Source: Planctomycetota bacterium
Lineage (GTDB): Bacteria > Planctomycetota > J058
NCBI GenBank assembly: GCA_019636275.1
Contig: JAHBXY010000042.1
Span: 1 to 58,869, forward strand
DNA: 58,869 bases
Reading direction: 5' to 3'
Both the position numbers and the translations under genes were made by a program. The notes beneath the pieces are model-generated. The model saw only the letters and a program-made list of their open reading frames with translations, searched no databases and had not been told where the DNA came from. Numbering within the stretch: the stretch's first letter is position 1; each line of letters starts with the position of its first letter. Below, piece after piece: positions 16,789-24,975 of the stretch.

Positions 16789-18252
16789 ATGCGCGCGCGC
16801 GGCGTCCTGATCTCGGCGGCCCTCGGGCTGCTCCTCGCGGCCGGCCCCGCCGGGGCCGACGTCGTCCAGCTCACCACGGGGCGGACGATCAGCGGGACGA
16901 TCGTCTCCGAGGACGACGAGCAGGTCGTCATCAAGACGCCCGACGGGCGCGTGACCCTGCCCCGGCGCCTGGTCAAGGCGATCACGCGGCAGGGGCGCGG
17001 CGAGACCCTCCTGGCCATGGCCCGGGAGCGCGCGACCGCCGGCGCCCACGAGGAGGCCGAGCGCCTCTACGAGCAGGCCGCCGCCGACCCCGACCCGGCC
17101 GTCGCGCGCCGCGCGCGCGAGGAACAGGCCGCCGTGCGCGCGCGCCGCGAGCAGGCGCGCGCCCACACGCCGGCGCCGTCGACGCCCCTGCCCATGCCCG
17201 ACGAGGCGCAGGGCCAGCCGGTCGAGGGGCAGACGCTGCAGGACGACCTCGACCGGGCCCGCCACGCGCTCGAGAAGGGCGACGCGGCGCGCGCGCGCCG
17301 GCTGCTCGAGAACCTCGTCGCCGCGAGCCCGCAGAGCCCCACGCTCCGCTACCTGCTCGGCAGGGCCTGCGAGCTGTCGCGCGCCGACGGGCCGGCCCGC
17401 GAGGCCTACCAGGCGGTGCTCGGCCCCGACTTCCGGCGCGACGCGCGCCCGACCGCCTGGCTGGGCGAGCTCGCGCGGCGCGCCGCGGCCGGCGAGGCGC
17501 TGACGGCCGACTCGCCGGGCGTCGGCCCGGCCTGGCGCCGGGCCGAGTCGCCCCGCTTCGCCATCTACCACCCGTTCGAGCGCGTCGAGCCCTGGTTCAC
17601 CGAGGAGCCCGAGGCCGCGCTGCGCGACGTCCTCGAGCGCCTGAAGGTCCAGGAGCGCGAGCTGCGGCTGAGCGGCCGCGTCCAGGTCGTGATCTACGGC
17701 ACCGCCGACGACTACCAGCGCGCCGAGGCGATGACGCTCGCCGGCGGCCACGCGCAGGAGCTCGCCGCCCCCGACGGGCGGCTGAAGATGATCCGCACCT
17801 ACCCGGACCGCACCCTCTACCGCCGCACCTACCGCCACGAGGTCGCGCACCTCGTCCTGCACGACGTCGCCCCCGGCCTGCCCGGGTGGGCGAGCGAGGG
17901 CGCGGCCACCTTCACCGAGCCCTTGCGCAGCCGCGCCTGGCTGCGCCACGCGGTCGTCGGGCGCCAGCAGGCGGGGCAGCTCCCCGACCTCATGACCTTC
18001 CTCCGCGGCGAGGTGGCCCGCGGCGGAACGGTCGAGGACGTGCGCGCCTACTACGGGCAGGCCGTCGTCACGTTCGAGGCGCTGGTGCAGCTCTGCGAGG
18101 ACTCGCCGCGCAAGGCCCTCACCGTGTGCCGCCGGATCGGGCGCGAGGGGCCGGAGCGGGGCCTGCTCTCGGCCGGGCTCTCGCGCACGGAGCTCCAGCG
18201 CGCGTTCGACCGCGTCGCGGCCGACCGGAGCGCGCCGCCGGCCGACGACTGA
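16789..18252 (+). CDS. Secreted peptidase-MA-like zinc protease with TPR-like region
   Basis: 487 aa from ATG 16789; the frame is open upstream, but this start gives a proper signal peptide (MRARGVLISAALGLLLAAGPAGA, cleavage after AGA). Residues 25-65 (VVQLTTGRTISGTIVSEDDEQVVIKTPDGR) form a small beta domain common in exported proteins of this type. Residues 65-215 are TPR-like (EEAERLYEQAAADPDP, ARRLLENLVAASPQSPTLRYLLG). The protease part holds YRHEVAHLVLHD, the HExxH zinc site, and GWASEGAATF, where the Glu is the third ligand of a gluzincin (peptidase MA family). Expected location is the periplasm. Neighbours do not show a substrate. Confidence 0.8.
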   Translation: MRARGVLISAALGLLLAAGPAGADVVQLTTGRTISGTIVSEDDEQVVIKTPDGRVTLPRRLVKAITRQGRGETLLAMARERATAGAHEEAERLYEQAAADPDPAVARRAREEQAAVRARREQARAHTPAPSTPLPMPDEAQGQPVEGQTLQDDLDRARHALEKGDAARARRLLENLVAASPQSPTLRYLLGRACELSRADGPAREAYQAVLGPDFRRDARPTAWLGELARRAAAGEALTADSPGVGPAWRRAESPRFAIYHPFERVEPWFTEEPEAALRDVLERLKVQERELRLSGRVQVVIYGTADDYQRAEAMTLAGGHAQELAAPDGRLKMIRTYPDRTLYRRTYRHEVAHLVLHDVAPGLPGWASEGAATFTEPLRSRAWLRHAVVGRQQAGQLPDLMTFLRGEVARGGTVEDVRAYYGQAVVTFEALVQLCEDSPRKALTVCRRIGREGPERGLLSAGLSRTELQRAFDRVAADRSAPPADD

Positions 18253-18297
18253 CAGGACTCGCCTCGCCGCGCGTAAGAGGCGCGGAGGAGGTGGCCC

Positions 18298-18636
18298 ATG
18301 GCCGACATGATCCTGCGCGCCGAGCGGGTGGTCCGGCACAGCCGCCGCTTCTACCTGCGCCTGTGCGCCTTCTGCGACCGCGCGGTCGGCCTGGCCTCGG
18401 CGCCGGGCGCGCGCGGCGACTGCGAGCACGGCGACGACCTGCTGGCGCAGGCGCGCCGGCGCGTGGAGACGCTCGGGCGGCCGGCGCCCGAGCCCGAGCC
18501 CCCGGCCCCCCCGCGCCCGCGCGGCGGCCGGGGGCGCCGCGCGCGCCTCGCCTCAACCGCCGTGGCCGCTGCTCGTTACGCGACGCGGCCGGCGACGGCC
18601 GGGGCCCGCCGGGTCCCGGCCGCGTCAGGCTTTTGA
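18298..18636 (+). CDS. Small Cys-containing protein of unknown function
   Basis: 112 aa from ATG 18298 with a strong GGAGGAGGTG site. The N-terminal half is convincing: MADMILRAERVVRHSRRFYLRLCAFCDRAVGLA then CEHGDDLLAQARRRVETLG, with CAFC and a later CEH that could make a zinc site. The C-terminal 50 residues are Pro/Arg/Ala low complexity and may be out of frame; a C/G-rich run near 18500-18520 is a possible slip point. No family recognised. It sits 45 bases after the peptidase gene on the same strand. Confidence 0.5.
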   Translation: MADMILRAERVVRHSRRFYLRLCAFCDRAVGLASAPGARGDCEHGDDLLAQARRRVETLGRPAPEPEPPAPPRPRGGRGRRARLASTAVAAARYATRPATAGARRVPAASGF

Positions 18637-18704
18637 TCGAGCCAGGACGAAGGACTTCGGGCAGAATCGGGGCGACCTCATAGCGCCTTGCGCCGGAGCC
18701 ACCC

Positions 18705-19442
18705 GTGTACGTCCTCCTCATCGCCGGCGGGTTCGCCCTGTCGATCGTCCTCGGCCTGCTCGTCCTCCCCGAGAAGCCGGCCTACATCCTGGGCCCCTTC
18801 CTGGGCCTCCTCGCCTTCGTCCCTACGGTCATGCTCCTCTCGCGCTGGATCGGCGAGAAGGTGCGGCCGTTCTTCGAGGCCGCCCAGCGGCACGCGCAGA
18901 CCGGCAACCTCGCCCAGGCGGTCCAGTCGCTCGAGGGCGCCCTCGCCTGGCGCCGCTGGCAGCTCTTCCTCGAGCAGCAGGTCAACACCGAGGCCGGCCT
19001 CCTCCTCTACGCGCAGGGCGACGAGAAGAAGGCGATCGAGCGCCTGCGCCGCGGCTACCCGAAGGTCTCCACGGGGCACCTCGTCCTCGGGGCCATGCTC
19101 TACCGCGGCGGCTCGCTCGAGGAGGCGCAGAAGGCCCTCGAGCTGGGGATCCGCTACAACAAGAAGTCCCCGATCCTCTACAACGTGCTCGCCTGGCTCC
19201 TGGCCAAGGAGGGGCGCCGCGACGCGGCCATGGACGCCCTGTCGCGCGCCCTCAAGGCCGACCCGGCCGACGAGCCCACGGCCGACAACCTCAAGCGGCT
19301 GCAGAACGACAAGCGCATGAACATGAAGCCGTTCGGCGACCTGTGGTTCATGCTCAAGTTCGAGACGCCCAAGGGCATGGGTGTGGCCGCCGTCCCGTTC
19401 CGCAAGGGCTGGCGGCAGCCGCCCAAGGCCCGCCGCCGCTGA
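18705..19442 (+). CDS. Membrane-anchored TPR protein
   Basis: 245 aa from GTG 18705. Two hydrophobic segments at the N-terminus (YVLLIAGGFALSIVLGLLV and AYILGPFLGLLAFVPTVMLL) with a short turn between them put the bulk of the protein in the cytoplasm or periplasm depending on orientation. Residues 60-205 are tetratricopeptide-like helices: AAQRHAQTGNLAQAVQSLEGAL, INTEAGLLLYAQGDEKKAIERL, LGAMLYRGGSLEEAQKALELG, LYNVLAWLLAKEGRRDAAMDAL and SRALKADPADEPTADNL. The tail is basic (KGWRQPPKARRR). TPR domains mediate protein contacts; the partner is unknown. Dispersed element A begins 6 bases after the stop. Confidence 0.75.
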   Translation: MYVLLIAGGFALSIVLGLLVLPEKPAYILGPFLGLLAFVPTVMLLSRWIGEKVRPFFEAAQRHAQTGNLAQAVQSLEGALAWRRWQLFLEQQVNTEAGLLLYAQGDEKKAIERLRRGYPKVSTGHLVLGAMLYRGGSLEEAQKALELGIRYNKKSPILYNVLAWLLAKEGRRDAAMDALSRALKADPADEPTADNLKRLQNDKRMNMKPFGDLWFMLKFETPKGMGVAAVPFRKGWRQPPKARRR

Positions 19443-19448
19443 GGGAGG

Positions 19449-19585
19449 TGTGCTCGACGGCTGCGGACGACGATGCTGGCCGCGGCGGCGCGCGCGCGGG
19501 CTCGAAGTAGGTCGCTACGTCGTCGCCCGCGCGCCTCGCCGCCGCGGCTCAGCCTCGTCGCCCTCGCCTCACGTGCTGCTCCGAT
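19449..19585 (+). repeat. Dispersed hairpin element, copy A
   Basis: Starts GTGCTCGACGGCTGCGG 6 bases after a stop codon, contains GATGCTGGCCGCGGCGGCG, the long stem GCGCGCGCGGGC / GCCCGCGCGC with a 25-base loop, CGCGGCTCAGCCTCGTCGCC and ends ACGTGCTGCTCCGAT. Copy B at 45 kb matches it over the full length. The stretch 19586-19716 after it holds a second GCTGCTCCG...GAAGGCTGGTC motif but no gene I can support. Confidence 0.85.
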
Positions 19586-19716
19586 CGAAGGCTGGTCACC
19601 AGCGAGACGTGGTAGCGCCGATCTTTCAGGCCACGGGGGTCGCGCGCGCTGCTCCGCTGGAAGGCTGGTCGGTCACCGGACTCGCCGGCGACGTCGGTGG
19701 CTTCATACGCTCTGAT

Positions 19717-19850
19717 TGAGGTGTGCTCGACGGCTGCGGCCGCAGATCCCGGGCGCTGAAGCCAGGGTGAGCGAGCGTCCCGCGTCTCGCGCCCGGACCG
19801 CGCTGTCCCGCCGGGCGCGGGCGTGTCCCTCGCCTCCCCGCTGAGGCTCC
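19717..19850 (+). repeat. Dispersed hairpin element, divergent copy F
   Basis: TGAGGTGTGCTCGACGGCTG begins as in copy B; the middle is diverged but keeps a hairpin (GCGCCCGG / CCGGGCGC, 19789-19818) and the CCCTCGCCTC...GCTGAGGCTCC end. Unlike the other copies it does not follow a gene that I can support. Confidence 0.55.
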
Positions 19851-19924
19851 AACCGCCGCCCCGGCGCGGGGCTCGCATTCGCCCCGGTGAGCGCCCCGAC
19901 AGGGGGCGCACGCCAGGAGGAGCA

Positions 19925-20887
19925 ATGACGACGACGACCCGGGAGCGGGTCGCGCGCGAGGGGACGCGCGTGGCGCCGGAGCACGACGGGGGCGAACGAC
20001 GGCGCGCGGGGGGCGGCGACGGGGTGGTGGACGGGCTGGGCTGGCTCAGCGTGGGCCTGGGCCTGGCCGAGCTGCTCGTCCCCGACGGGCTGGCGCGCTT
20101 CATCGGCGTTCGCCGGCGGCCGCTCCTCTTCCGCGCCCTCGGCCTGCGCGAGCTGGCCAGCGGCGTGGGGCTCCTCTCGCACCGGCGGCCCGGGACGGCC
20201 CTGTGGAGCCGCGTCGTCGGCGACGCGATCGACCTGGCGCTCCTCGGCGCGGCCGCGCGCGGCCGCGCCCCGGTGCGGCTGATCGCGGCCACGGCCGCCG
20301 TGGTCGGGGTCACGACGGTGGACGTCGTGTGCGCGGTCCGCAACACGCGGCGCAGGCCGGCCTCCGGCAGGCGGCGGGTCGTGCGGACGATCTCCGTCAA
20401 CCGCACGCCGGCCGAGTGCTACGCCTTCTGGCGCGACCCGCAGAACCTCGCCTGCGTCATGGAGCACATCGTCGACGTGCAGGCGCACGACGCGCGGCGC
20501 TCGCGCTGGACGGCGCGCGGGCCGGGCGGGACGACGATCACGTGGGAGGCCGAGGTCGTCCATGACGAGCCCGACAGGCTCATCGCCTGGCGCTCGCTCG
20601 AGGGCGACCTCGAGACCGCCGGCGAGGCGCGCTTCGAGGCGCGCCCCGGCGGGCGCGGGACGCTCGTGCGCGTCGCCCTGGAGTACCGCCCGCCGCTCGG
20701 GCTGCTCGGCCGGCTCGCGGCGCCGCTCGTGCTCGAGGCGCCGGAGCGCCAGCTCAAGGAGGACCTGCGCCGCTTCAAGGCGCTCCTGGAGACCGGCGAG
20801 ATCGCGACGACGGAGGGCCAGCCGGCGGGGAGGCGCGAGGTCGTCCACCGGACGCTCGCGCGGCTGCTGACGGGAGGTGTGTCGTGA
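19925..20887 (+). CDS. SRPBCC (polyketide cyclase/dehydrase-type) membrane protein
   Basis: 320 aa from ATG 19925, preceded by AGGAGGAG. Residues 35-135 contain hydrophobic segments ([51 protein letters not shown]), a membrane unit often fused or adjacent to such domains. Residues about 143-290 are the SRPBCC helix-grip fold: [68 protein letters not shown] and a long C-terminal helix [15 protein letters not shown]. The fold binds hydrophobic ligands, but the ligand is unknown. The stop overlaps the start of the Zn dehydrogenase gene (GTGA, 20884-20887), so the pair is co-translated; this SRPBCC-dehydrogenase pairing is widespread in stress-related gene islands. Confidence 0.8.
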   Translation: MTTTTRERVAREGTRVAPEHDGGERRRAGGGDGVVDGLGWLSVGLGLAELLVPDGLARFIGVRRRPLLFRALGLRELASGVGLLSHRRPGTALWSRVVGDAIDLALLGAAARGRAPVRLIAATAAVVGVTTVDVVCAVRNTRRRPASGRRRVVRTISVNRTPAECYAFWRDPQNLACVMEHIVDVQAHDARRSRWTARGPGGTTITWEAEVVHDEPDRLIAWRSLEGDLETAGEARFEARPGGRGTLVRVALEYRPPLGLLGRLAAPLVLEAPERQLKEDLRRFKALLETGEIATTEGQPAGRREVVHRTLARLLTGGVS

Positions 20888-22059
20888 AGGCGGTGTGCTG
20901 GTTCGGCCCGCGCGACGTGCGCGTGGAGCGGGTGAAGGACCCGGAGCTCCTCAACCCGCGGGACGCGATCGTGAAGGTCAGCAGCACCGCGATCTGCGGC
21001 TCCGACCTGCACCTCTACAACGGCTTCGTCCCGACGATGGCCCAGGGCGACATCCTCGGCCACGAGTTCATGGGCGAGGTCGTCGAGGTGGGCAAGGGGA
21101 TCGAGGGCGACGGCCTGGCCGTCGGCGACCGCGTCGTCGTGCCCTTCCCGATCGCCTGCGGTGACTGCTTCTCGTGCGTCGACGGCATGTTCTCCGTGTG
21201 CGAGAACTCGAACCCCAACGCGTGGATGGCCGAGAAGATGTGGGGCCACGCCACGAGCGGGATCTTCGGCTACTCGCACCTCACCGGCGGCTACGCCGGG
21301 GGGCAGGCCGAGTACGTGCGGGTGCCCTACGCCGACGTGGGTCCGGTGAAGGTGCCCGACGGGCTCCCCGACGACCAGGTGCTCTTCCTGACGGACATCT
21401 TCCCCACCGGCTACATGGCCGCCGAGGCGTGCGAGCTCGAGCCCGGCGACACGGTGGCCGTGTGGGGCTGCGGGCCGGTGGGCCTGTTCGCGATCGCCAG
21501 CGCGTTCCTGCTCGGCGCCGAGCGCGTGATCGCGATCGACCGCTTCCCCGAGCGGCTGCGCCTGGCGCGCGAGCGCTGCGGCGCCGAGACGCTCGACTAC
21601 GAGCAGGTCGACGTCCGCGCGGCCCTCGAGGAGATGACCGGCGGCCTGGGCCCCGACCACTGCATCGACGCCGTGGGCATGGAGGCGCACACACCGGGCA
21701 TCGAGGGGCGCTACGACCGCCTCAAGCAGGCGCTCATGCTCGAGACCGACCGCCCCGGCGCCCTGCGCCAGGCGATCCTCTCCTGCCGCGGCGGCGGGAC
21801 GGTCTCGGTGCCCGGCGTCTACGGCGGGGTCGTCGACAAGGTCCCGCTGGGCTCGGTCATGAACCGCTCGCTGACGCTGAAGACCGGCCAGACGCACGTG
21901 CAGCGCTACGTGCGGCCGCTCCTCGAGCGCATCCAGAACGGGGAGATCGACCCGAGCTTCATGATCACGCACCGCCTGGCGCTCGACGAGGCGCCCGGCG
22001 CGTACGACATGTTCCTGCGCAAGCAGGACGAGTGCATCAAGGTCGTGCTCCGCCCCTGA
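20884..22059 (+). CDS. Zinc-dependent alcohol dehydrogenase, formaldehyde-dehydrogenase-like
   Basis: 391 aa, the length of the class III-like/formaldehyde dehydrogenase branch. Catalytic zinc ligands: Cys38 in [10 protein letters not shown], with His60-Glu61 in ILGHEFMG. Structural zinc ligands: Cys92, Cys95, Cys98 and Cys106 ([16 protein letters not shown]). The nucleotide site is GCGPVG at 195-200, followed by an acidic strand end ([11 protein letters not shown]) that favours NAD over NADP. The gene begins at GTG 20884 inside the end of the SRPBCC gene. The enzyme should oxidise an alcohol or hemithioacetal in the cytoplasm; a threonine-dehydrogenase-like activity is possible since the families are close. 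Dispersed element C begins 3 bases after the stop. Confidence 0.88.
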   Translation: MKAVCWFGPRDVRVERVKDPELLNPRDAIVKVSSTAICGSDLHLYNGFVPTMAQGDILGHEFMGEVVEVGKGIEGDGLAVGDRVVVPFPIACGDCFSCVDGMFSVCENSNPNAWMAEKMWGHATSGIFGYSHLTGGYAGGQAEYVRVPYADVGPVKVPDGLPDDQVLFLTDIFPTGYMAAEACELEPGDTVAVWGCGPVGLFAIASAFLLGAERVIAIDRFPERLRLARERCGAETLDYEQVDVRAALEEMTGGLGPDHCIDAVGMEAHTPGIEGRYDRLKQALMLETDRPGALRQAILSCRGGGTVSVPGVYGGVVDKVPLGSVMNRSLTLKTGQTHVQRYVRPLLERIQNGEIDPSFMITHRLALDEAPGAYDMFLRKQDECIKVVLRP

Positions 22060-22062
22060 CTG

Positions 22063-22197
22063 ATGTGCTCGACGGCTGCGCCCGCGGATGCTGGGCGGGG
22101 CGGCGCGCGCGCGGGCTCGAAGCATGCCGATACGACGTCGCCCGCGCGCGCCGCCTCGCCTCAGCCTCCGCGGCCTCGCCTCTCTCGCTGCTCCGTT
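22063..22197 (+). repeat. Dispersed hairpin element, copy C
   Basis: TGTGCTCGACGGCTGCGCCC, GGATGCTGGGCGGGGCGGCG, a GCGCGCGCGGGC / GCCCGCGCGC stem, CCTCAGCCTCCGCGGCCTCG and GCTGCTCCGTT. It begins 3 bases after the dehydrogenase stop, on the same strand. Confidence 0.85.
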
Positions 22198-22203
22198 CGG
22201 CGG

Positions 22204-22288
22204 GCGACGATGCCGGCGCCGCGGCGGCGCGCGCGCGGGCTTCGACGTAGGTCGCGACGTCATCGCCCGCGCGCGCACGTCGTCCGCG
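22204..22288 (+). repeat. Dispersed hairpin element, partial copy D
   Basis: Second, partial copy directly after C: GATGCCGGCGCCGCGGCGGC, stem GCGCGCGCGGGC / GCCCGCGCGCGC, with the loop TTCGACGTAGGTCGCGACGT close to that of copy A. From 22289 to 22448 I see no gene; the region precedes the hydrolase start and may hold its promoter. Confidence 0.75.
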
Positions 22289-22448
22289 GTGGACGCCCGT
22301 CACGAGCCGGTAAAACGCGTCCATTCCGGACGACCTGCGCGTAAGCGGCTGAAGGGCCAGCGATGGCGTCATGGGACGCGTCCTTGCCTTCGCGGCGCTC
22401 CGGGCGGTATCACGAGCGGGTCGGGAGAGCGGGAGGGAGTTCCCGCTC

Positions 22449-23780
22449 ATGAGAACGATCAGGGGTGTCCTCGTCCTGCTCGCGCTCGCCGCGCCCGCGG
22501 CCTGCGCGTCCGACCCGTCCGCGAACGGGTCGCATCTCGTCCGGCGCGCCGACCTGCCCGTGACCCATGCCGATGGGTCCCGGTCGACGCTCCGGGTCAT
22601 CCTCCCGGTCGACGCCGACCGGACGCATCCGACCATCCTCTTCGTCCACGGCCTGACGGCGAGCCCGTCGATCTACGAGGGCCTGGCGGAGAACCTGGCC
22701 ACGCGCGGCTACGCCGTGGCGCTGTTCGACCAGTTCCCGCGCGCCTCGACCGACCTCGAGGGCTGGGTGCGCGCCGCGCGCTTCTCGATCGACGTCCTGC
22801 ACCGCGCCAACGTGGACCCGCGCTCGGAGGTCTTCGACGCGCTGGACCTCGACCGCCTGGGGGCCATGGGCCACTCGTTCGGCGGGATGACCACCTTCGG
22901 CCTGGCGGCGACCGACCGGCGGGTCAAGGCGGCCGTGGCCCTGGCGCCGGGCGCGCGGCATCTGCGCACGCTGCTCGACTACGCGAGCACGAACCCGGGC
23001 GTGCCCCTCCTGGTGATCGCGGCGCAGAACGACCCGATCGCCGTGCCCGGGACCTTCGGCCGGCCGGCCTACGACGCGATCCGGCACCGCCACAAGCAGT
23101 ACGTCGAGATCGCCCGCGGCAACCACAGCAACTTCAGCGACCTGAGCCTGCCGCTCACGCTGATCTCGCCCAACAAGCAGCGCCAGATCTCGCGCCGCTA
23201 CGCCAACGCGTGGTTCGACACGCACCTGCGCGGGATGGCCGACCCGTCGGGCTACACCGACGGCCGCTACGCGGCGCGCGACGGCGACCTGTCGCGCCGC
23301 CACGCGCCGACGGCCCTGCCGGCCGGCGGGACCGTGGCCTCGCCGACGCTCAACGTGCGCCGCGGCCCCGGCACGGCCCACGCGGTCGTCGCGACGCTGA
23401 ACCAGGGCGACGCCTTCGCCATCCACGACGAGCGCGACGGCTGGTACCGCGTCACCTGGCCCGGCGCGCCGGCGGGCGAGCTGTGGCTCTCGTCCTTCTA
23501 CGTGACGCCCGGCGCGGCGCCCACGGCGTCCACGCCGCCGTCGTCGACGACCCCGCCGCCGCCGTCGACGACCCCGCCGCCGAGCGCGCCCGTGGGCACG
23601 GTCACGGCGACGACGCTCAACGTGCGCCGCGGCCCGGGCACCTCGCACGCCGTCGTCACGACGCTCTCGCGCGGCGCGGAGGTCGGGCTCCTCGAGGAGC
23701 GCGCCGGCTGGCACCGCGTCACCTGGCCGGGCGCGCCGGCGGGCGAGCTGTGGGTGTCGTCGGCCTACGTGCAGCGCTAG
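22449..23780 (+). CDS. Exported alpha/beta hydrolase with two SH3b domains
   Basis: 443 aa from ATG 22449, chosen over an upstream start because it opens a lipoprotein-type signal (MRTIRGVLVLLALAAPAACAS) behind GGGAGGGAG. Residues 30-290 are an alpha/beta hydrolase: HPTILFVHGLTASP (oxyanion HG), the nucleophile elbow MGHSFGGMT, the acid near LLVIAAQNDPIAVPG and the His in GNHSNFSD. It is of the dienelactone hydrolase/PET-lipase-like type that often works on esters. Two bacterial SH3 domains follow: about 297-345 (TLNVRRGPGTAHAVVATLNQG) and 392-442 (TLNVRRGPGTSHAVVTTLSRG), separated by a Pro/Ser/Thr linker. SH3b domains usually tether proteins to peptidoglycan. Hydrolase plus SH3b suggests a wall-attached esterase; the substrate is unknown. 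Confidence 0.82.
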   Translation: MRTIRGVLVLLALAAPAACASDPSANGSHLVRRADLPVTHADGSRSTLRVILPVDADRTHPTILFVHGLTASPSIYEGLAENLATRGYAVALFDQFPRASTDLEGWVRAARFSIDVLHRANVDPRSEVFDALDLDRLGAMGHSFGGMTTFGLAATDRRVKAAVALAPGARHLRTLLDYASTNPGVPLLVIAAQNDPIAVPGTFGRPAYDAIRHRHKQYVEIARGNHSNFSDLSLPLTLISPNKQRQISRRYANAWFDTHLRGMADPSGYTDGRYAARDGDLSRRHAPTALPAGGTVASPTLNVRRGPGTAHAVVATLNQGDAFAIHDERDGWYRVTWPGAPAGELWLSSFYVTPGAAPTASTPPSSTTPPPPSTTPPPSAPVGTVTATTLNVRRGPGTSHAVVTTLSRGAEVGLLEERAGWHRVTWPGAPAGELWVSSAYVQR

Positions 23781-23785
23781 CGCGC

Positions 23786-23807
23786 CGCGGGGGCGCGAGC
23801 CCCCGCG
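23786..23807. terminator. Bidirectional stem-loop between convergent genes
   Basis: CGCGGGGGC (23786-23794), loop GCGA, GCCCCCGCG (23799-23807): a perfect 9-bp stem in the 36-base gap between the stops of the hydrolase (plus) and the membrane protein (minus). Placed to terminate both. Confidence 0.6.
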
Positions 23808-23816
23808 CGCCGCGCG

Positions 23817-24752
23817 TCACGCTCCGGCGTCTCCGGCGTCCTCCGGCGGGGCCTCCCCCGCCGGCGGGGCGCTCGTCGGGGGGCGCCCCGCCAGCGCCGC
23901 GAGCCGCGAGAAGGCGTCGGGCGGCGCGAGGTACTTCGGCGTGAGGTCCTTGCGCTCCGTGCCCACGTTGCCCTTGTCGTCGACGGTCTGGCGGGCGAGC
24001 TTGACCTGGTAGGTGGCCGTCTCGGCGCAGGCGTCGCAGCGACGGAGCTCGACCTCCAGGCGCACGGCCGCCTCGCCGACCGACGGCAAGGCCTCGAGCG
24101 CGTCGACCGCCTCGGGGCCGCCCAGCGCCAGCGTCTCGATCGTGGCGTCGTCCTCGGGCAGCCCGAGGCGCGCCGGCCCGCCGGCCAGGGCCGCCCAGCG
24201 GTCGCAGCGCTCGCAGAACACCTCGTCGACGACGCCGCTCGGGGCCATGATCGCGACGCCGACGACGACGATCGCCGCCTCGATCGCCCACATGACCCAC
24301 AGCACGCCGCCCGTCGGCGTGGCCGACTTGATCGAGTACCACCCGTGGTGATTGATCAGCTTGGCCAGCTCCCACACCGCGCCCGGCGCGGCGAGCAGCT
24401 CGAGGAAGCCCGGCGTCTCCTCGCCGGCCTTGGCGGCCTTGCTCAGGAGCGCCGCCTCGAACCCGGCCCAGGCCGCGTAGAGGCCGACGAGCCCGCAGAG
24501 GATGCCGGCGGCGGTCATGAAGGGCGCGCTGCGGACCTTGGCGAACGCGCCGACGACGCGCAGGGTCATGCCCAGGGCCACGGCGAAGCCGATCACGAAC
24601 AGGATCGAGATCACGCCGGCGATCGGCGAGTAGACGTCGATGTAGGCGTAGATCAGCGCCAGGGCGAGCGCCGCCGGGATCCCGACCAGCGGGATGACGA
24701 ACAGCCCCGTCCCCAGCTTGCCCGAGTGCGTGTAGACCTCGTGCGTGTCCAT
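23817..24752 (-). CDS. Membrane protein of unknown function with two CxxC sites
   Basis: 311 aa from ATG 24752 (MDTHEVYTHSGKLGTG). Hydrophobic segments: about 17-37 (LFVIPLVGIPAALALALIYAY), 41-66 (YSPIAGVISILFVIGFAVALG), 80-100 (FMTAAGILCGLVGLYAAWAGF) and about 155-178 (GVLWVMWAIEAAIVVVGVAIM). The cytoplasmic-type C-terminal region has CERCDRW and later RRCDACAET, a pair of CxxC motifs likely to bind one zinc. The tail is Pro/Ala-rich. I do not recognise the family. It is divergent from the amine-catabolism operon across 223 bases and convergent with the hydrolase. Confidence 0.7.
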   Translation of the reverse strand: MDTHEVYTHSGKLGTGLFVIPLVGIPAALALALIYAYIDVYSPIAGVISILFVIGFAVALGMTLRVVGAFAKVRSAPFMTAAGILCGLVGLYAAWAGFEAALLSKAAKAGEETPGFLELLAAPGAVWELAKLINHHGWYSIKSATPTGGVLWVMWAIEAAIVVVGVAIMAPSGVVDEVFCERCDRWAALAGGPARLGLPEDDATIETLALGGPEAVDALEALPSVGEAAVRLEVELRRCDACAETATYQVKLARQTVDDKGNVGTERKDLTPKYLAPPDAFSRLAALAGRPPTSAPPAGEAPPEDAGDAGA

Positions 24753-24899
24753 CTCCGACCTCCCGCTCGGGGTGTAGCCGGCGAGCCCCGCGCGCGCCAG
24801 GACCGGTCGACCTGGTGACCACCTGGCCTCCGCTCGACCACGCCCGTCGCCGCCCCGCAACACGGGCCGTGGACGCCCTTGCACGCGCGGAGCGCGTCC

Positions 24900-24928
24900 T
24901 TGCCGTCCGTGCGGACGTGGCGTAGGGT
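24900..24928 (+). promoter_or_regulatory. Putative promoter of the amine-catabolism operon
   Basis: TTGCCG at 24900-24905, 17-base spacer, TAGGGT at 24923-24928, 47 bases before the ATG at 24976, which has GGAAGGAG in front. Upstream, 24865-24900 holds a GGACGC...GCGTCC inverted pair that could be an operator. Confidence 0.5.
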
Positions 24929-24975
24929 CCGGCTGGAGGCCAGGGGGGACCGGCTCGCGCCCGGAAGGAGCGACC

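Noticed and set aside
19586..19716. Possible short genes after element A (80 and 112 codons)
   Set aside because: They run across the repeated element, have no ribosome site and read as Arg/Ser-rich text.
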